A stretch of DNA of 64,000 bases from Agelaius tricolor (Eukaryota > Chordata > Aves > Passeriformes > Icteridae). The translations under genes were made by a program, and so were the position numbers. The DNA lies in the NCBI GenBank assembly GCA_023055355.1, contig JALJCS010000054.1, forward strand, positions 2,232,001 through 2,296,000, read 5' to 3'. Under the pieces are notes generated by a model. That model did not search any database and was not told the origin of the DNA. It saw only the letters and a list, made by a program, of their open reading frames with translations. Positions 10,731-21,560 of this stretch are shown here, piece after piece (the stretch's first letter is position 1; every line of letters starts with the position of its first letter).

Positions 10731-11098
10731 TGTGACCGTGTTCACAGGGGTGAGGGCAGAGACGAGGATCTGACTCCATGTTTCAGAAGGCTGATTTATT
10801 ATTTTATTATATATATTACATTAAAACTATACTAAAAAGTAGGAGAAAGGATTTCATCAGAAGGCTGGCTAAGAATAGAAAGGAATGATAACAAAAGCTT
10901 GTGTCTTGGACAGAGTCTGAGCCGGCTGACTGTGATTGGCCATTAATCAGAAACAACCACATGAGCCCAATCCCAGATGCACCTGTTGCATTCCACAGCA
11001 GCAGATAACCATTGGGTACATTTTGTTCCTGAGGCCTCTCAGCTTCTCAGGAGGAAGAATCCCAAGGAAAGGATTTTCCATAAAAGATGTCTGTGACA
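10731..11098 (-). mobile_element. Solo LTR, passerine ERV family A (copy 1)
   Basis: 368 bp, TG...CA ended, flanked by exact 6-bp duplications CACTCC (10725-10730 and 11099-11104). In sense it begins TGTCACAGACATC, carries a CCAAT-type box in TTAATGGCCAATCACAG, and has AATAAA signals in an AT-rich 3' part. Six-base duplications fit ERVK-like (betaretrovirus-related) integration. No internal gag/pol sequence is present, so it is a solo LTR from recombination. Confidence 0.9.
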
Positions 11099-11200
11099 CA
11101 CTCCCCCTTCTCCCCTCAGCACCCCTCAGCTGGACATGGACACAGAAGCCCAGGGATGGAACCTGAGCCTGGACAGGACAGCCCAGGGATGGAGGATGGA

Positions 11201-11710
11201 CCTGTCCATCCCTGTCCATCCCTGTCCATCCCAACCCTGCCAGGCCACCCAGGGCTGCTGGGGACATCATCCCTGTCCATCCCTGTCCATCCTAACCCTG
11301 CCAGACCACCCAGGGCTGCTGGGGACATCATCCCTGTCCATCCCTGTCCCTGCCAGGCCACCCAGGGCTGCTGGGGACATCATCCCTGTCCATCCCTGTC
11401 CCTGCCAGGCCACCCAGGGCTGCTGGGGACATCATCCCTGTCCATCCCTGTCCCTGCCAGGCCACCCAGGGCTGCTGGGGACATCATCCCTGTCCATCCC
11501 TGTCCATCCTAACCCTGCCAGACCACCCAGGGCTGCTGGGGACATCATCCCTGTCCATCCCAGCCCTGCCAGACCACCCAGGGCTGCTGGGGACATCATC
11601 CCTGTCCATCCCTACCCTGCCAGGCCACCCAGGGCTGCTGGGGACATCATCCCTGTCCATCCCTGTCCATCCCAACCCTGCCAGGCCACGCAGGGGTGCT
11701 GGGGACGTCA
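11201..11710. repeat. Minisatellite, about 50-61-bp unit
   Basis: About nine units with GGGCTGCTGGGGACATCATC as landmark. Unit length varies through gain or loss of 10-bp blocks CCCTGTCCAT. GC-rich, with + strand C skew. Confidence 0.95.
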
Positions 11711-12910
11711 CCTCCAGGCCTTTGGGGCTGCAAAGCCAAGCCCAGGCTCTGCTGGCTCCCAGTTTCTGCATCTTGACTGCAGGTGAGACTTTTTTACCCA
11801 CACCTGACTCCGAGTCAGGGTTTTTCACAGCAGAATTTCACTGTTTCTGCTTGCTAATGAAGATATATTTGTATGGAAAAAAAAAAAGAAAGAAAATATC
11901 CAGGCTCCCCCAGAGACCCCCATCATTTGAAATGCAGGCTGGGCAAAGCTAACTGGAAAACACCCAGTGGGGGACAGAGCTCTGCGAGCAGAGAGGGAGA
12001 TGAGACTCTCTAATAAGATCTTTTCCCATCTCTAATTTCTCTGAATCGAGCTGCTCATGCAGAAAGCAGCACTGGGAGATTTGGAAAGCTATTTGTGTGG
12101 GTAATTGACATTATTTTCTCTGCTAGGCACTACGCCCAACTTCCAGTGTTAATATAAACATTTTTTTTTTTAATGATAGCTTGTGCTTTTTGGTGGGCAT
12201 AAAGCAGCATTTGTATTTACAGCCAAAATGCATAATAAATAAATGAATACATTTGGTAGAATATTTTATCTGCCTGGATGAAAAGGAATAAAATCTATTC
12301 AGGCTGACCAGAAATGCTTGTTCATCCTGGCTGGGCTTAGCAAAACATTTTGGTTAAAAGCACACAGCGAAGCTGGGAATTTTTTTGGGAAGGATGTAAA
12401 ATGGATTTTGATTTCTAATTTCAGCACAAAATCCTTCCTTTTTGGAGGCTTGAAGTGATATTTCAAATTTGACCTCTATTAGCCTGTATTTTTAGAAAAA
12501 GCTGAAACAACAAAGGGTTTATTACAGGTTTGGCTCAGCTCACAATCAAATGCATTATTTAGGGTTTTTTCCATATTTTGTTTGTGGGAGAATGGTTTTT
12601 AAAAGCTGGAGCTGCACCCCCACATTTTGTGCCGTGCCTGCCATGGGGAGCTGCAGCTGCAGGGCCTCTGTGGGGTGGAAGTGGCTCTGGAATGGTGGAA
12701 GGAGGGAGTTGTCCCCTCCTTCTCCAGGATTTTGCCCATCCTTGCCTTCCCCAGGGCCACACCCCAGTTCTCCTGCTGGATCCTGGGGCTCTGTGCTCCA
12801 GCCCAGGGGTGCAGGATGATTTTACACCTCCTCTAAAAGGCCTTGGGCAAGAGAAGGGAAGGAGGCAGATGTTTAAACCAGCCCTGGCCTGGTCCCACTC
12901 GGGCAGAGCT
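11711..12910. other. Unique sequence, AT-rich 11.8-12.55 kb
   Basis: No gene seen. Positions 12000-12550 are long, repeat-free and AT-rich (for example GGGTAATTGACATTATTTTC and AATAAATAAATGAATACATT), resembling conserved non-coding DNA. Short A and T homopolymers occur at 11876-11888 and 12162-12172. Confidence 0.45.
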
Positions 12911-13140
12911 GCTGTGAGGGTCACAGGGGTGCTGTGAGGTTTGCAGAGTTTCTGGAGGTCCACAGAGGTTCTATGAGGTTCACAGAGGTTCTGTGAGGCT
13001 CTGTGAGGTTCCCAGAAGTTCTGGAGGTTCACAGAGGTTCTGTGAGGTTTGCAGAGGTTCCGTGAGGTTCCGTGAGGTTCTGTGAGGTTCTGTGAGGTTC
13101 CCAGAAGTTCTGGAGGTTCCCAGAGGTTCTGTGAGGTTTG
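12911..13140. repeat. Minisatellite, GGTTCTGTGA units
   Basis: Short tandem units of about 10-14 bp (GAGGTTCTGTGAGGTTC, CCCAGAAGTTCTGGAGG) repeated across about 230 bp with a looser higher-order period. Confidence 0.9.
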
Positions 13141-13411
13141 CAAATAGAAGTCAGCTGGCAAGAAGAACAGGGGGAAAATCCCGAGTGTCACGAGGTGAAA
13201 CTCAACCTCCCCCAGTGCAAGGCAGAGGTGAATACAATAAACACAAAACAAACCTCACTGTGCTTCTAAAGGGGGCTGTGAGTCTGTGGCTCCATCCTGG
13301 GACCAGGAATATATGAAATAATGTTTATTTTCCTGTGAAGGCTGCAGCTGAAGTCTGGGTTTCATTGCACCCCTGTCCTCAGAGCCCAAGTCAGGAGATG
13401 CTCAGGAGAGG
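13141..13411. other. Unique sequence
   Basis: No gene seen, nothing repetitive recognised. Confidence 0.4.
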
Positions 13412-13890
13412 AGCTGGAGATGAGTTGGAGATGTTCCTTGCAGATGTTCCTTGGGGAGGAGCCGGAGAGGTTCCTTGCAGATGTTCCTTGGGGAGGAGCC
13501 GGAGAGGTTCCTTGCAGATGTTCCTTGCAGATGTTCCTTGGGGAGGAGCTGCAGATGTTCCTTGCAGATGTTCCTTGCAGATGTTCCTTGGGGAGGAGCT
13601 GCAGATGTTCCTTGCAGATGTTCCTTGCAGATGTTCCTTGGGGAGGAGCTGCAGATGTTCCTTGCAGATGAGCTGGAGATGTTCCTTGCAGGTGTTCCCT
13701 GGATATGTTCCTTGGGGATGTTCCCTGGAGAGGTTCCTTGCGGATGTTCCTTGCAGATGTTCCCTGGGGAGGAGCTGCAGATGGTCCTTGCAGATGTTCC
13801 TTGGTGACGTTCCCTGGAGAGGTTCCTTGCAGATGAGCTGGAGATGTTCCCTGGGGATGTTCCTTGGGGATGCTCCCTGGGGAGGAGCTG
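13412..13890. repeat. Minisatellite, GATGTTCCTTGCA units
   Basis: Tandem 12-13-bp blocks (GATGTTCCTTGCA, GATGTTCCTTGGGGAGGAGC) arranged in higher-order units of about 36-60 bp. Confidence 0.95.
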
Positions 13891-14989
13891 ATGTGGGCTG
13901 GGAGCAGCAGCCGTGCCCAGCCCGGGGTGCACGGGGGGCTCACTCCCAGGGGCTCAGGGAGACTCTGAAGGGCAGAGAGAGCCCTTGGGGTCCTGTGTGA
14001 GCAGAGTGGCCAGGGACAGCTCCCTGCTCAGCCCTGGCCTCACAGCACCCCTAATTCCAGATACATCCCTTGGGAAATGCACAGGACACATCATTCCTGC
14101 ATCTCTGGGCAGAACCCCAGGAGCTGACACGTCTGAGAACTGCTATTAGCTGTTATCCTTACTCCTACTACCAAAATATGTCAGAGATTTCATTTGAAAT
14201 TAAACAAAACAACCCCACAAACCACCAGAAACTCACCTGTGCTGGCATTCCCATTGAGCAAGACTTGTCAAAGCACAAGGAGGGCACAGCCTCTCTGGGG
14301 CCCTCCCACGGGACCAGGAAAGAAGGGACTGTTCTCCTCACCAAACACAGCACAGGGCTATGATTGATCTGCTGTGGAAGCTGGGAAGAGCCAAGGTTTG
14401 ACCTGAGACCCCTTAAGGCAGCCCAGTGGCACAGTTCCAGCTGTTACAGCACTTTCTGGCCGTGACTGGCCCCGTGTCCAGCCAGGCTCTGGAACCACCC
14501 AGCCCCCTGGAGGAGGAGGGCATTTGCAGCCTCCCATCAGATCATTGTTCTTGCTGCAGTTCCCTGGCAGTGAAATAGAGATAATACAGCAAAGAAACAA
14601 TGCCACCAAACTTGTTATCAGTCCTTCCTTGCTTATTCCTCCCACCAAACATTTCCTATCAGCATTCACCAGCTAATCTTCTCCTTTTGTCACTGACACA
14701 AAAACACTTGCTCATTTTGTGTCATCTCCAAATACTGCAACAATAGAAGAATGCAGCCATTAATTACTGAAATTACCGTTACAAGAGAAAATTATAGTCA
14801 TTAAAATCAAGGTAAAACTCATTTGTACTTTCCTCAACTTCTCTTTTTTTGTGAAGCTACCAACTTAATGCCTCCAGTAAAGACCTCAGAATGCAGCAAA
14901 CTGAAAAGTCTGGGAAATGTGAGTGGTGCTGTCACTGCAGGAGCTTCACTGAGGCAAAGGCTCCTGTCCCCTCCCTGAGCTGTGCTCTC
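13891..14989. other. Unique sequence
   Basis: No gene seen. Positions 14690-14890 are AT-rich and free of repeats. Confidence 0.4.
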
Positions 14990-15140
14990 ATCACAGAGCC
15001 ATGGGATGGGATGGGATAATGGGATGGGATAATGGGATGGGATGGGATGGGATGGGATGGGATGGGATGGGATGGGATGGGATGGGATGGGATGGGATGG
15101 GATGGGAGGGACCTCAGAGCCCACCCAGTGCCACCCCTGC
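14990..15140 (-). mobile_element. CR1 LINE, antisense, segment 1 (tail side)
   Basis: CR1 3' end in antisense: the tail is replaced by a pentanucleotide array, then GGGACCTCAGAGCCCACCCA and GTGCCACCCCTGC. The CR1 continues at 15243-15265 and again from 15654, after two insertions. Confidence 0.85.
15001..15107. repeat. Pentanucleotide microsatellite (GGGAT)n
   Basis: About 20 copies of ATGGG with GGGATAATGGG interruptions, at the position where a CR1 tail microsatellite belongs. A related ATTATCCC/CATCC array in the opposite orientation lies at 24437-24532. Confidence 0.95.
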
Positions 15141-15242
15141 TGTCATGGTTTGAGGCTGGCACAACCAGCGTTGGGATTATAATAATTTGGGATTATTATT
15201 GATAATAATCCCAAAAAACTCACTTCCTCTCCAACCAGGATA
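15141..15242. mobile_element. 102-bp insertion with hairpin, inside CR1
   Basis: The CR1 is interrupted here between two copies of CCTGC (15136-15140, 15243-15247). The insert begins TGTCATGGTTTGAGGCTGGC and contains a dyad at 15187-15214 with a 13-bp stem (TTGGGATTATTAT). It could be an internally deleted LTR element or a small non-autonomous element; no family is recognised. Confidence 0.65.
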
Positions 15243-15265
15243 CCTGCCATGGCAGGGACACCTCC
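15243..15265 (-). mobile_element. CR1 LINE, antisense, segment 2
   Basis: A 23-bp CR1 stretch (CCTGCCATGGCAGGGACACC) left between the 102-bp insert and the LTR. Confidence 0.8.
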
Positions 15266-15648
15266 TGTGGTGGTGTTTGCAGGGGTCCCAGGATGAGGGA
15301 AGAGACGAGGATCTGACTCCATGTTTCAGAAGGCTGATTTATTATTTTATTATATATATTATATTAAAACTATACTAAAAGAATAGAAGAAAGGATTTCA
15401 TCAGAAGGCTGGCTAAGAATAGAATCAGAAAGAATGATATCAAAGGCTCTGTCCCAGACTCTCTGTCCGAGCCAGCTGACTGTGATTGGTCATTAATTAG
15501 AAACAACCACATGAGCCCAATCCCAGATTTACCTGTTGCATTCCACAGCAGCAGATAACCATTGGTTACATTTTGTTCCTGAGGCCTCTCAGCTTCTCAG
15601 GAGGAAGAATCCTAAGGAAAGGATTTTCCATAAAATATCATGGCTACA
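15266..15648 (-). mobile_element. Solo LTR, family A (copy 2), nested in CR1
   Basis: 383 bp, closely matching the LTR at 10731-11098. Direct repeats flank it: CCTCC next to the TG/CA ends, extending to ACACCTCC on both sides. Removing the LTR and one repeat restores continuous CR1 sequence (GGGACACCTCCCACTGTCCC), which proves the insertion point. Its 5' terminus (TGTAGCCATG in sense) has drifted from TGTCACAGAC. Confidence 0.9.
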
Positions 15649-15653
15649 CCTCC

Positions 15654-15750
15654 CACTGTCCCAGGCTGCTCCAGCCCCAGTGTCCAGCCAGGCCTTGGGC
15701 ACTGCCAGGGATCCAGGGACAGCCCCAGCTGCTCTGGGCACCTGTGCCAT
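15654..15750 (-). mobile_element. CR1 LINE, antisense, segment 3
   Basis: Continues the same CR1: CACTGTCCCAGGCTGCTCCA, CTTGGGCACTGCCAGGGATC, CCAGCTGCTCTGGGCACC. The copy is 5'-truncated at about 15750. Confidence 0.8.
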
Positions 15751-16647
15751 GAGATGGTTTTGGAGTCCACTGCAACCCAAACCACTCTGGGATGGTCTGG
15801 TTCCATTCACAGATGTCTCTGTGAATGCTGGAATGAACATAGGAGCTCCTGCTGCTGTAACTGAGCTCTGTGCAGATCAGTGGTGCCAGCTCTGCTGGTG
15901 AGTGAGCCCTGGGACAGCAGGATTTCCCCAGCCCTGGAGAGTAGAGGGGCTGGGATCCGCAGTGCCTGAGCCTGCCCAGGGTCACACCCTGCCCCAGGGA
16001 CAGGCTGGGCACGGGGGCCAAGGGGATTCTCCAGAAGCCAAAATCCTCCTTGGGGGATCCCTGGCCCTCAGCAGGGGCTCCTTGCCTGTGGGGATAACAG
16101 CAGGTCTGTAAAAGCTTCCAGACTGAATCTCACTTGACTCAACTGCACCTGTGAGAAATCTGTCAACCTTTCCTGAAAATAGAATCCTACAGCAGTGAAA
16201 AACAACCTGTTTCCCTGAGAAAGAATTCTAGGACTGACACTTTTACCGACACCTATGTAAACTATTCTAAACCCTCAAAGACAAAAACTGCAGGCAATAT
16301 CTGCAGCCAGACCCTTGCCAGCAGGTGGGCATCCCTGGTGAACTAACCAGGGTACAGCCCATTTCTGAGCAGCTGCAGACAGGCACAATTTATTTATCAA
16401 ACTCTACATTAGGGGGTGGGAGCAAACCTGTGCCTTTCTGTGCTACATGAACAAGTAGCTCCTCTCCAACACCAGGTGACAGCCACAGCTGCCCTGCTCC
16501 TGGGAACAGGAGGGCTCCAAGGGTCCTGTGTCCAACCTCTCCGAGCCCTTTGGTCCATGGCAGGAGTCCAGACAGGACCTTAGCACCTGGAGCAGCCTCA
16601 GCCAGGGAGCAGCACCAGGAACGGGCACTGCTGTGCTCAGCGGGGCT
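15751..16647. other. Unique sequence
   Basis: No gene seen; no recognised repeat. Confidence 0.4.
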
Positions 16648-17602
16648 ACATCAGCTGCCTCTGCTGATAGCACTGCTGATAGCAGTGCTGATAACAGTGC
16701 TGATAACAATGCTGATAGCAGTGCTGATAGCAGTGCTGATAACAGTGCTGATATCAGGAGTTCAGAGGCTCTGATTCCATCAGCTGCCTCTGCTGATAGC
16801 AGTGCTGATAACAGTGCTGATAACAGTGCTGATAACAGTGCTGATAACAGTGCTGATAGGAGCAGTTCAGAGGCTCTGATTCCATCAGCTGCCCCTGCTG
16901 ATAGCAGTGCTGATAGCAGTGCTGATAACAGTGCTGATAACAGTGCTGATAACAGTGCTGATAGGAGCAGTTCAGAGGCTCTGATTCCATCAGCTGCCCC
17001 TGCTGATAGCAGTGCTGATAGCAGTGCTGATAACAGTGCTGATAGGAGCAGTTCAGAGGCTCTGATTCCATCAGCTGCCCCTGCTGATAGCAGTGCTGAT
17101 AGCAGTGCTGATAACAGTGCTGATAACAGTGCTGATAACAGTGCTGATAGGAGCAGTTCAGAGGCTCTGATTCCATCAGCTGCCCCTGCTGATAGCAGTG
17201 CTGATAGCAGTGCTGATAACAGTGCTGATAGGAGCAGTTCAGAGGCTCTGATTCCATCAGCTGCCCCTGCTGATAGCAGTGCTGATAGCAGTGCTGATAA
17301 CAGTGCTGATATCAGTGCTGATAGCAGCAGTTCAGAGGGCTCTGATTCCTGATATCAGTGCTGATAGCAGCAGTTCAGAGGGTTCTGACTCCTGATCCCA
17401 GTGCTGATAGCAGCAGTTCAGAGGCTCTGATTCCTGATATCAGTGCTGATAACAGCAGTTCAGAGGCTCTGATTCCTGATATCAGTGCTGATAACAGCTG
17501 TTCAGAGGCTCTGATTCCTGATCCCAGTGCTGATAGCAGCAGTTCAGAGGCCCTGATTCTGATCCCAGTGCTGATAGCAGCAGTTCAGAGGTCCTGATTC
17601 AC
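16648..17602. repeat. Minisatellite, 12-bp GCTGATAACAGT units with higher-order period
   Basis: Dozens of 12-bp units (GCTGATAACAGT, GCTGATAGCAGT) grouped between spacers AGCAGTTCAGAGGCTCTGAT and CCATCAGCTGCCCCTGC. Each unit carries TGATAA or TGATAG, which fit the WGATAR site of GATA factors. All periods are multiples of three, so a 274-codon Ser/Ala/Asp-rich frame is open on + and a Cys/Gln/His-rich frame on -; I treat both as artefacts. Confidence 0.97.
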
Positions 17603-19132
17603 TGATCTGATGCTGGGTGACAGGTCCCTGGCCTAAATGCACATGCAAACATTACACACATGCATACAAATTGAATTTGCCATTTTCTGCAGACTTTAGC
17701 CACAGGCAAACCTCGAGAAAAAGAAGAGCAGGAGCAGTTGATGTGATCAAGATAAAGGTTAAACACCCAATTATCCTGTTTGGCACTGAGGGTAGGGCCA
17801 GCACAACGAGTGGCTTGGTTAATATCTGCCTGGAACTCAACCTCCAAGGCACAGAGCTGGCCTTTCCTCAGTGCTGCCATCAGCAGCAGTGCTCAGGTTG
17901 TGTTCCAGCAAATATCTCTCCAAAGCCTTTCCTCTACACCTGGTTTTAACTCTTGATTTTCATTCTTATTTATTCACAGCAAAAGAAGAAGGTTTGATGC
18001 TTTGATTTTCTGCCAGGCTTTATGGCCAGTGACACCCCATCTCTGATTTCTCTGGTGATTTCTCTGGGCCATTGTCCTGCTCTCAGACATTTCCCTGCCT
18101 TTTGATGAGCAAAGATCTTGAATTCCAGGGCTTCTGCCCTTGCTGGTTTTGGACAGAGCTGCATGGACACGACTCCAGCACATCCCAACGGGTGTTGCAG
18201 TGGCTGGGCAGTGTGGGACCTCTCCCAGAGGCACTGCCAAATCCTCTCCTAACTGGGAATTTCCCCTCACATTGAGTCCCAATGTTGTTTTGTCTCAGTG
18301 TTTCCTCCCTTGTGTTTTATTCATTATGCAAACCCCTTCTCCTTTTTCCCCCAACTTTCTTTCAACAACCTGTAATCAAATGTTTCTCTAAAAGAAGTGC
18401 CCAAGGTTTGTTTGGGTTTTTTCCCCATCTCTGGGATGAGCATGTGGTTGGAGAGTCCACAGGCTCCTTTTAAACAGACGGCTAATTGCTCAGGAGCAGG
18501 CACCAAAGTTAACGATAAATATGTAAATTGGGGAAGAATGAGACACTCGTTAAACATCAGGCATTTACTATGGAAATTAAGTGTCATTAGATGCATAAAA
18601 GGCTTTCCCAGTTTCCCTTCAAGCCTTCATTAGTGCACTGATCCCAACAAACACAGAGGGGCCACCCCATCCAAACAAGAGCACAGCCATCCTGAACGGG
18701 TGCCCAGAACTCAAACCCAAACAGTTTTAAAATCAGTTTTGAGCTTTGGAGATACTCCACAGCTTTCCTTCTCTTCCCCAGTTCCATTTCCCCTTTGCTG
18801 CTCCATCCCATGCAGCAGGAGGAGCTGAGGCTGGGACAGCCCAGCCCCAGGAAAGCTGCTCACATCATCTTTGGCTGAGCTGGAGCCAGAGCTGACAGAA
18901 GCAGAGGAGTTCTTGGGAAAGTGTTTGCACTTATTCCAGGGCTTTGGAGGAGACAAAGGTGAGGGTAGAGCAAAAGTCTTGGAGAAAGGGTGGGAAATGC
19001 ATCTCTGGGAGCTGGAGAGCAGAGCATCTTCCCCCTAAACGTGATGGGTTTGGATTATCCACACTCATTTTCCAAGGGTCTGTGAAACCCCTCCTCATCC
19101 TCAGTCTTTTCCAGGCCACCCTCTCTCAAATC
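17603..19132. other. Unique sequence, AT-rich block at 18.28-18.62 kb
   Basis: No gene seen. The block with AACGATAAATATGTAAATTG and GGAAATTAAGTGTCATTAGA is repeat-free and may be a conserved non-coding element. Confidence 0.45.
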
Positions 19133-19410
19133 TGTAGTGCCAGGAGCCAGGGAATGGCTCCCAGAGCCAGAGGGCAGGGATGGATGGGATATTGGGAATG
19201 AGGAATTGTTCCCTGGCAGGGTGGGCAGGCCCTGGCACAGGTGCCCAGAGCAGCTGGGGCTGCCCCTGCATCCCTGGCAGTGCCCAAGGCCAGGCTGGAC
19301 ACTGGAGCACCTGGGACAGTGGGAGGTGTCCCTGACATGGCAGGGTGGCACTGGGTGGGATTTAGGGTCCCTTCCAACCCAAACCACTCCATGATCTTCA
19401 TTCAACATCT
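19133..19410 (+). mobile_element. CR1 LINE 3' end, sense
   Basis: CR1 3' region: CAGGGAATGGCTCCCAGAGC, CCTGGCACAGGTGCCCAGAG, GCCCAAGGCCAGGCTGGACA, GGTCCCTTCCAACCCAAACC. The tail is short (CCATGATCTTCATTC). Confidence 0.9.
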
Positions 19411-20159
19411 TCTGTTCAGCTCACTCCATCTATAATTAGCCATGAGTAAAAATTCAAATTACTCCCTTCCTCAACAGCCTTCCAGGAATTTAAAGATACT
19501 GACGTGGAAATTCTTGTTTGGAAGTGCCCCAGAAACATGGAACAGGTTCCTGAAGGATTTCCTTAGGGTTGCCTTGCTCCTATAAATCCCTTCCAAGCCA
19601 GTGTGCTCATGAGGATCAAAGTGCAGAAGCATTACCAAATGCAGGGAATTTCCTGAACTCACCTTCATCCAACCAGACAAGAGCAGGAGACCTCTGTGGA
19701 TGGTGGTGGGGCTCGGCAGAGTGGCTGTCCCCTGTGCACACCTTGGGACACTTGCAGTGGGATGGGGAGGATGAAGTTTTCCCTCTGCACCTTCATGCAA
19801 AGCTGTCAGTCCCAGTCCTCACCAACTCCAGCACTGCAGGCAGCCAAAAACGTCATGGAAAGGTGAAAATATTTATTTTTCTGCAGTTTTTTCCCCATAA
19901 ACTAGCATTGATATGTCAAAAAGAAACTAAAATAAACCAGAGAAAATCACAAACTGCTAAGAACCGTGTGGAGAGCAGAGTGATTTTTGTCCTTTCTGTA
20001 ACACCCACCCACACGGAGCCAGCCTGCTGACAGCAGCAAAGGAGGATCAAAAATAGCCGAGGTTTTGTCACAGAACTTTCCAGATTGTCCACTGGAAACC
20101 ACGCAGGTGTAGCTGTGGATTCTGCCAGGCTGGCCCCCACAGCCAGTCCCATTTCTGTA
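19411..20159. other. Unique sequence
   Basis: No gene seen. Confidence 0.4.
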
Positions 20160-20385
20160 CCCCAGCCAGCAGCAGGGGTGCCAGGGCTGGGATGGAGGAG
20201 GAGGACGAGCAGGAAGAGGAGGAGGAGAAAGAGGAAGAGCAGGAAGAGGAGGAGGAGGAAGAGTCCCTCCATCTCCTCCCCCAGTCAGCAGCAGGGGTGC
20301 CAGGGCTGGGATGAGCCCCAGCCTGGAGCAGCCAGACCCCAGTGCTGAGGAGGAGGAGGAGGAGGAGGAAGAACCTCTCCATTTT
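20160..20385. repeat. Two-copy repeat with GGA-rich tracts
   Basis: CAGCAGGGGTGCCAGGGCTG occurs near 20168 and again near 20290. Each copy is followed by a purine-rich (GAGGAG)n tract that decays at 20230-20265 and 20346-20372. Confidence 0.85.
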
Positions 20386-20501
20386 CCTGACAGCCATGAC
20401 ACAGGATTTTAAGACACTTTAAGGGATTTTTGAGACACTTCATGAGCTAAGACCTGTTCAAAGGTTGTGGATGCAAAGCCAGTGCCCACAATGTACCCCT
20501 G

Positions 20502-20864
20502 TGCAATTCCATACAAATACAGTCAGTACAAATACAGCCAGTGCAATACAATTCCATACAAATACAGTCAGTAAAATACAACTCCATACAAATACAGCCA
20601 GTACACTACAATTCCATACAAATACAGTCAGTACAAATACAGCCAGTACAAATACAGTCAGTACAATACAATTCCATACAAATACAGCCAGTACAAATAC
20701 AGTCAGTACAAATACAGCCAGTACAATACAATTCCATACAAATATAGCCAGTACAAATACAGCCAGTACAATACAATTCCATACAAATACAGCCAATACA
20801 ATACAATTCCATACAAATACAGCCAGTGCAATACAATTCCACACAAATACAGTCAATACAATGC
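20502..20864. repeat. Minisatellite, 15-bp ACAAATACAGTCAGT units
   Basis: Alternating 15-bp blocks ACAAATACAGTCAGT / ACAAATACAGCCAGT and ACAATACAATTCCAT. AT-rich, unlike most arrays in this window. Confidence 0.95.
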
Positions 20865-20937
20865 ATTTCTGTGCCAGGTTGTTCCTTTACAGTTTAACTC
20901 TTTGTTCTGCAGCAGTACCAGGCTAGTCTGGAGAACC

Positions 20938-21023
20938 ATCATGGAATCACAGGATGGTTTGGAATGAAGGGACCTCAAAGCCCATCCAGTGCCAGCCCTG
21001 CCCTGGGCAGGGACACCTCCCCT
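20938..21023 (-). mobile_element. CR1 LINE 3' end, antisense
   Basis: ATCATGGAATCACAGGATGG, GGGACCTCAAAGCCCATCCA and GGGCAGGGACACCTCCCC are CR1 3' terminal motifs in antisense. The fragment joins directly to the dispersed 140-bp sequence. Confidence 0.85.
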
Positions 21024-21170
21024 GTCCCAGTAAAGGCAGAGATGCTCAGCTCACTGCTCCCTGCACAGGGGAACCTCACCCAGGGACAAGGGGCACTGCT
21101 GGGGGAGCTCCTGCACCATCCCATTCCTGCCTCCTTCTCCAAGAGCTCTCTGGAGTCACAGAAACACAGA
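21024..21170 (-). repeat. Dispersed 140-bp sequence (copy 2, inverted)
   Basis: Reverse complement matches 4558-4702. Both copies lie just downstream of a CR1 tail in the same relative orientation. Here the far end abuts another CR1 3' end; at 4.7 kb it does not. Confidence 0.75.
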
Positions 21171-21171
21171 A

Positions 21172-21360
21172 CAACTGAGGTGATTAATAACTATAAAAAT
21201 AACTATAATAACTAATAATAACCCAAGAAAAGCCCTCTGAGATCGAGTCCAGCCCTCCCCAGCACTGCCATCACTGCCCCTGTCCCCCAGTGCCACATCC
21301 CCAGGGCTGTGAGACCCCTCAGGGATGGGGACTGCACCCCTGCCCAGGGCAGTGGTTTTC
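21172..21360 (-). mobile_element. CR1 LINE 3' end, antisense, with AT insertion
   Basis: CACAGAACAACTGAGG is followed by an AT-rich (AATAACTAT)n stretch at 21181-21225 and then AAAAGCCCTCTGAGATCGAG, TCCAGCCCTCCCCAGCACTG and CCAGGGCTGTGAGACCCCTC. The AT tract splits the usual CR1 3' motif. Confidence 0.8.
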
Positions 21361-21560
21361 CAGGAATAAAAGTCTCTCCATTATAACCCAGGGGATTGCA
21401 TCCCTGGATTTCCTCACAAGCCTTCTCTGTCAGCCCTTGCTGGGCTTCTGGAGGCTCTGCCCTTGGCCCTGGGCCCTTCCTGCCCGGGCCGTGTCTGTGC
21501 TCTGTCCGTGTGTCCTGCTGGAAGCTGTGTGGAGGCCTTGGCAGGGAGTCTTGGTGCCAC

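Noticed and set aside
16528..17352. 274-codon Ser/Ala/Asp repeat frame on + and a Cys-Gln-His repeat on -
   Set aside because: 12-bp units preserve frame; no start context, splice sites or flanking unique domain.
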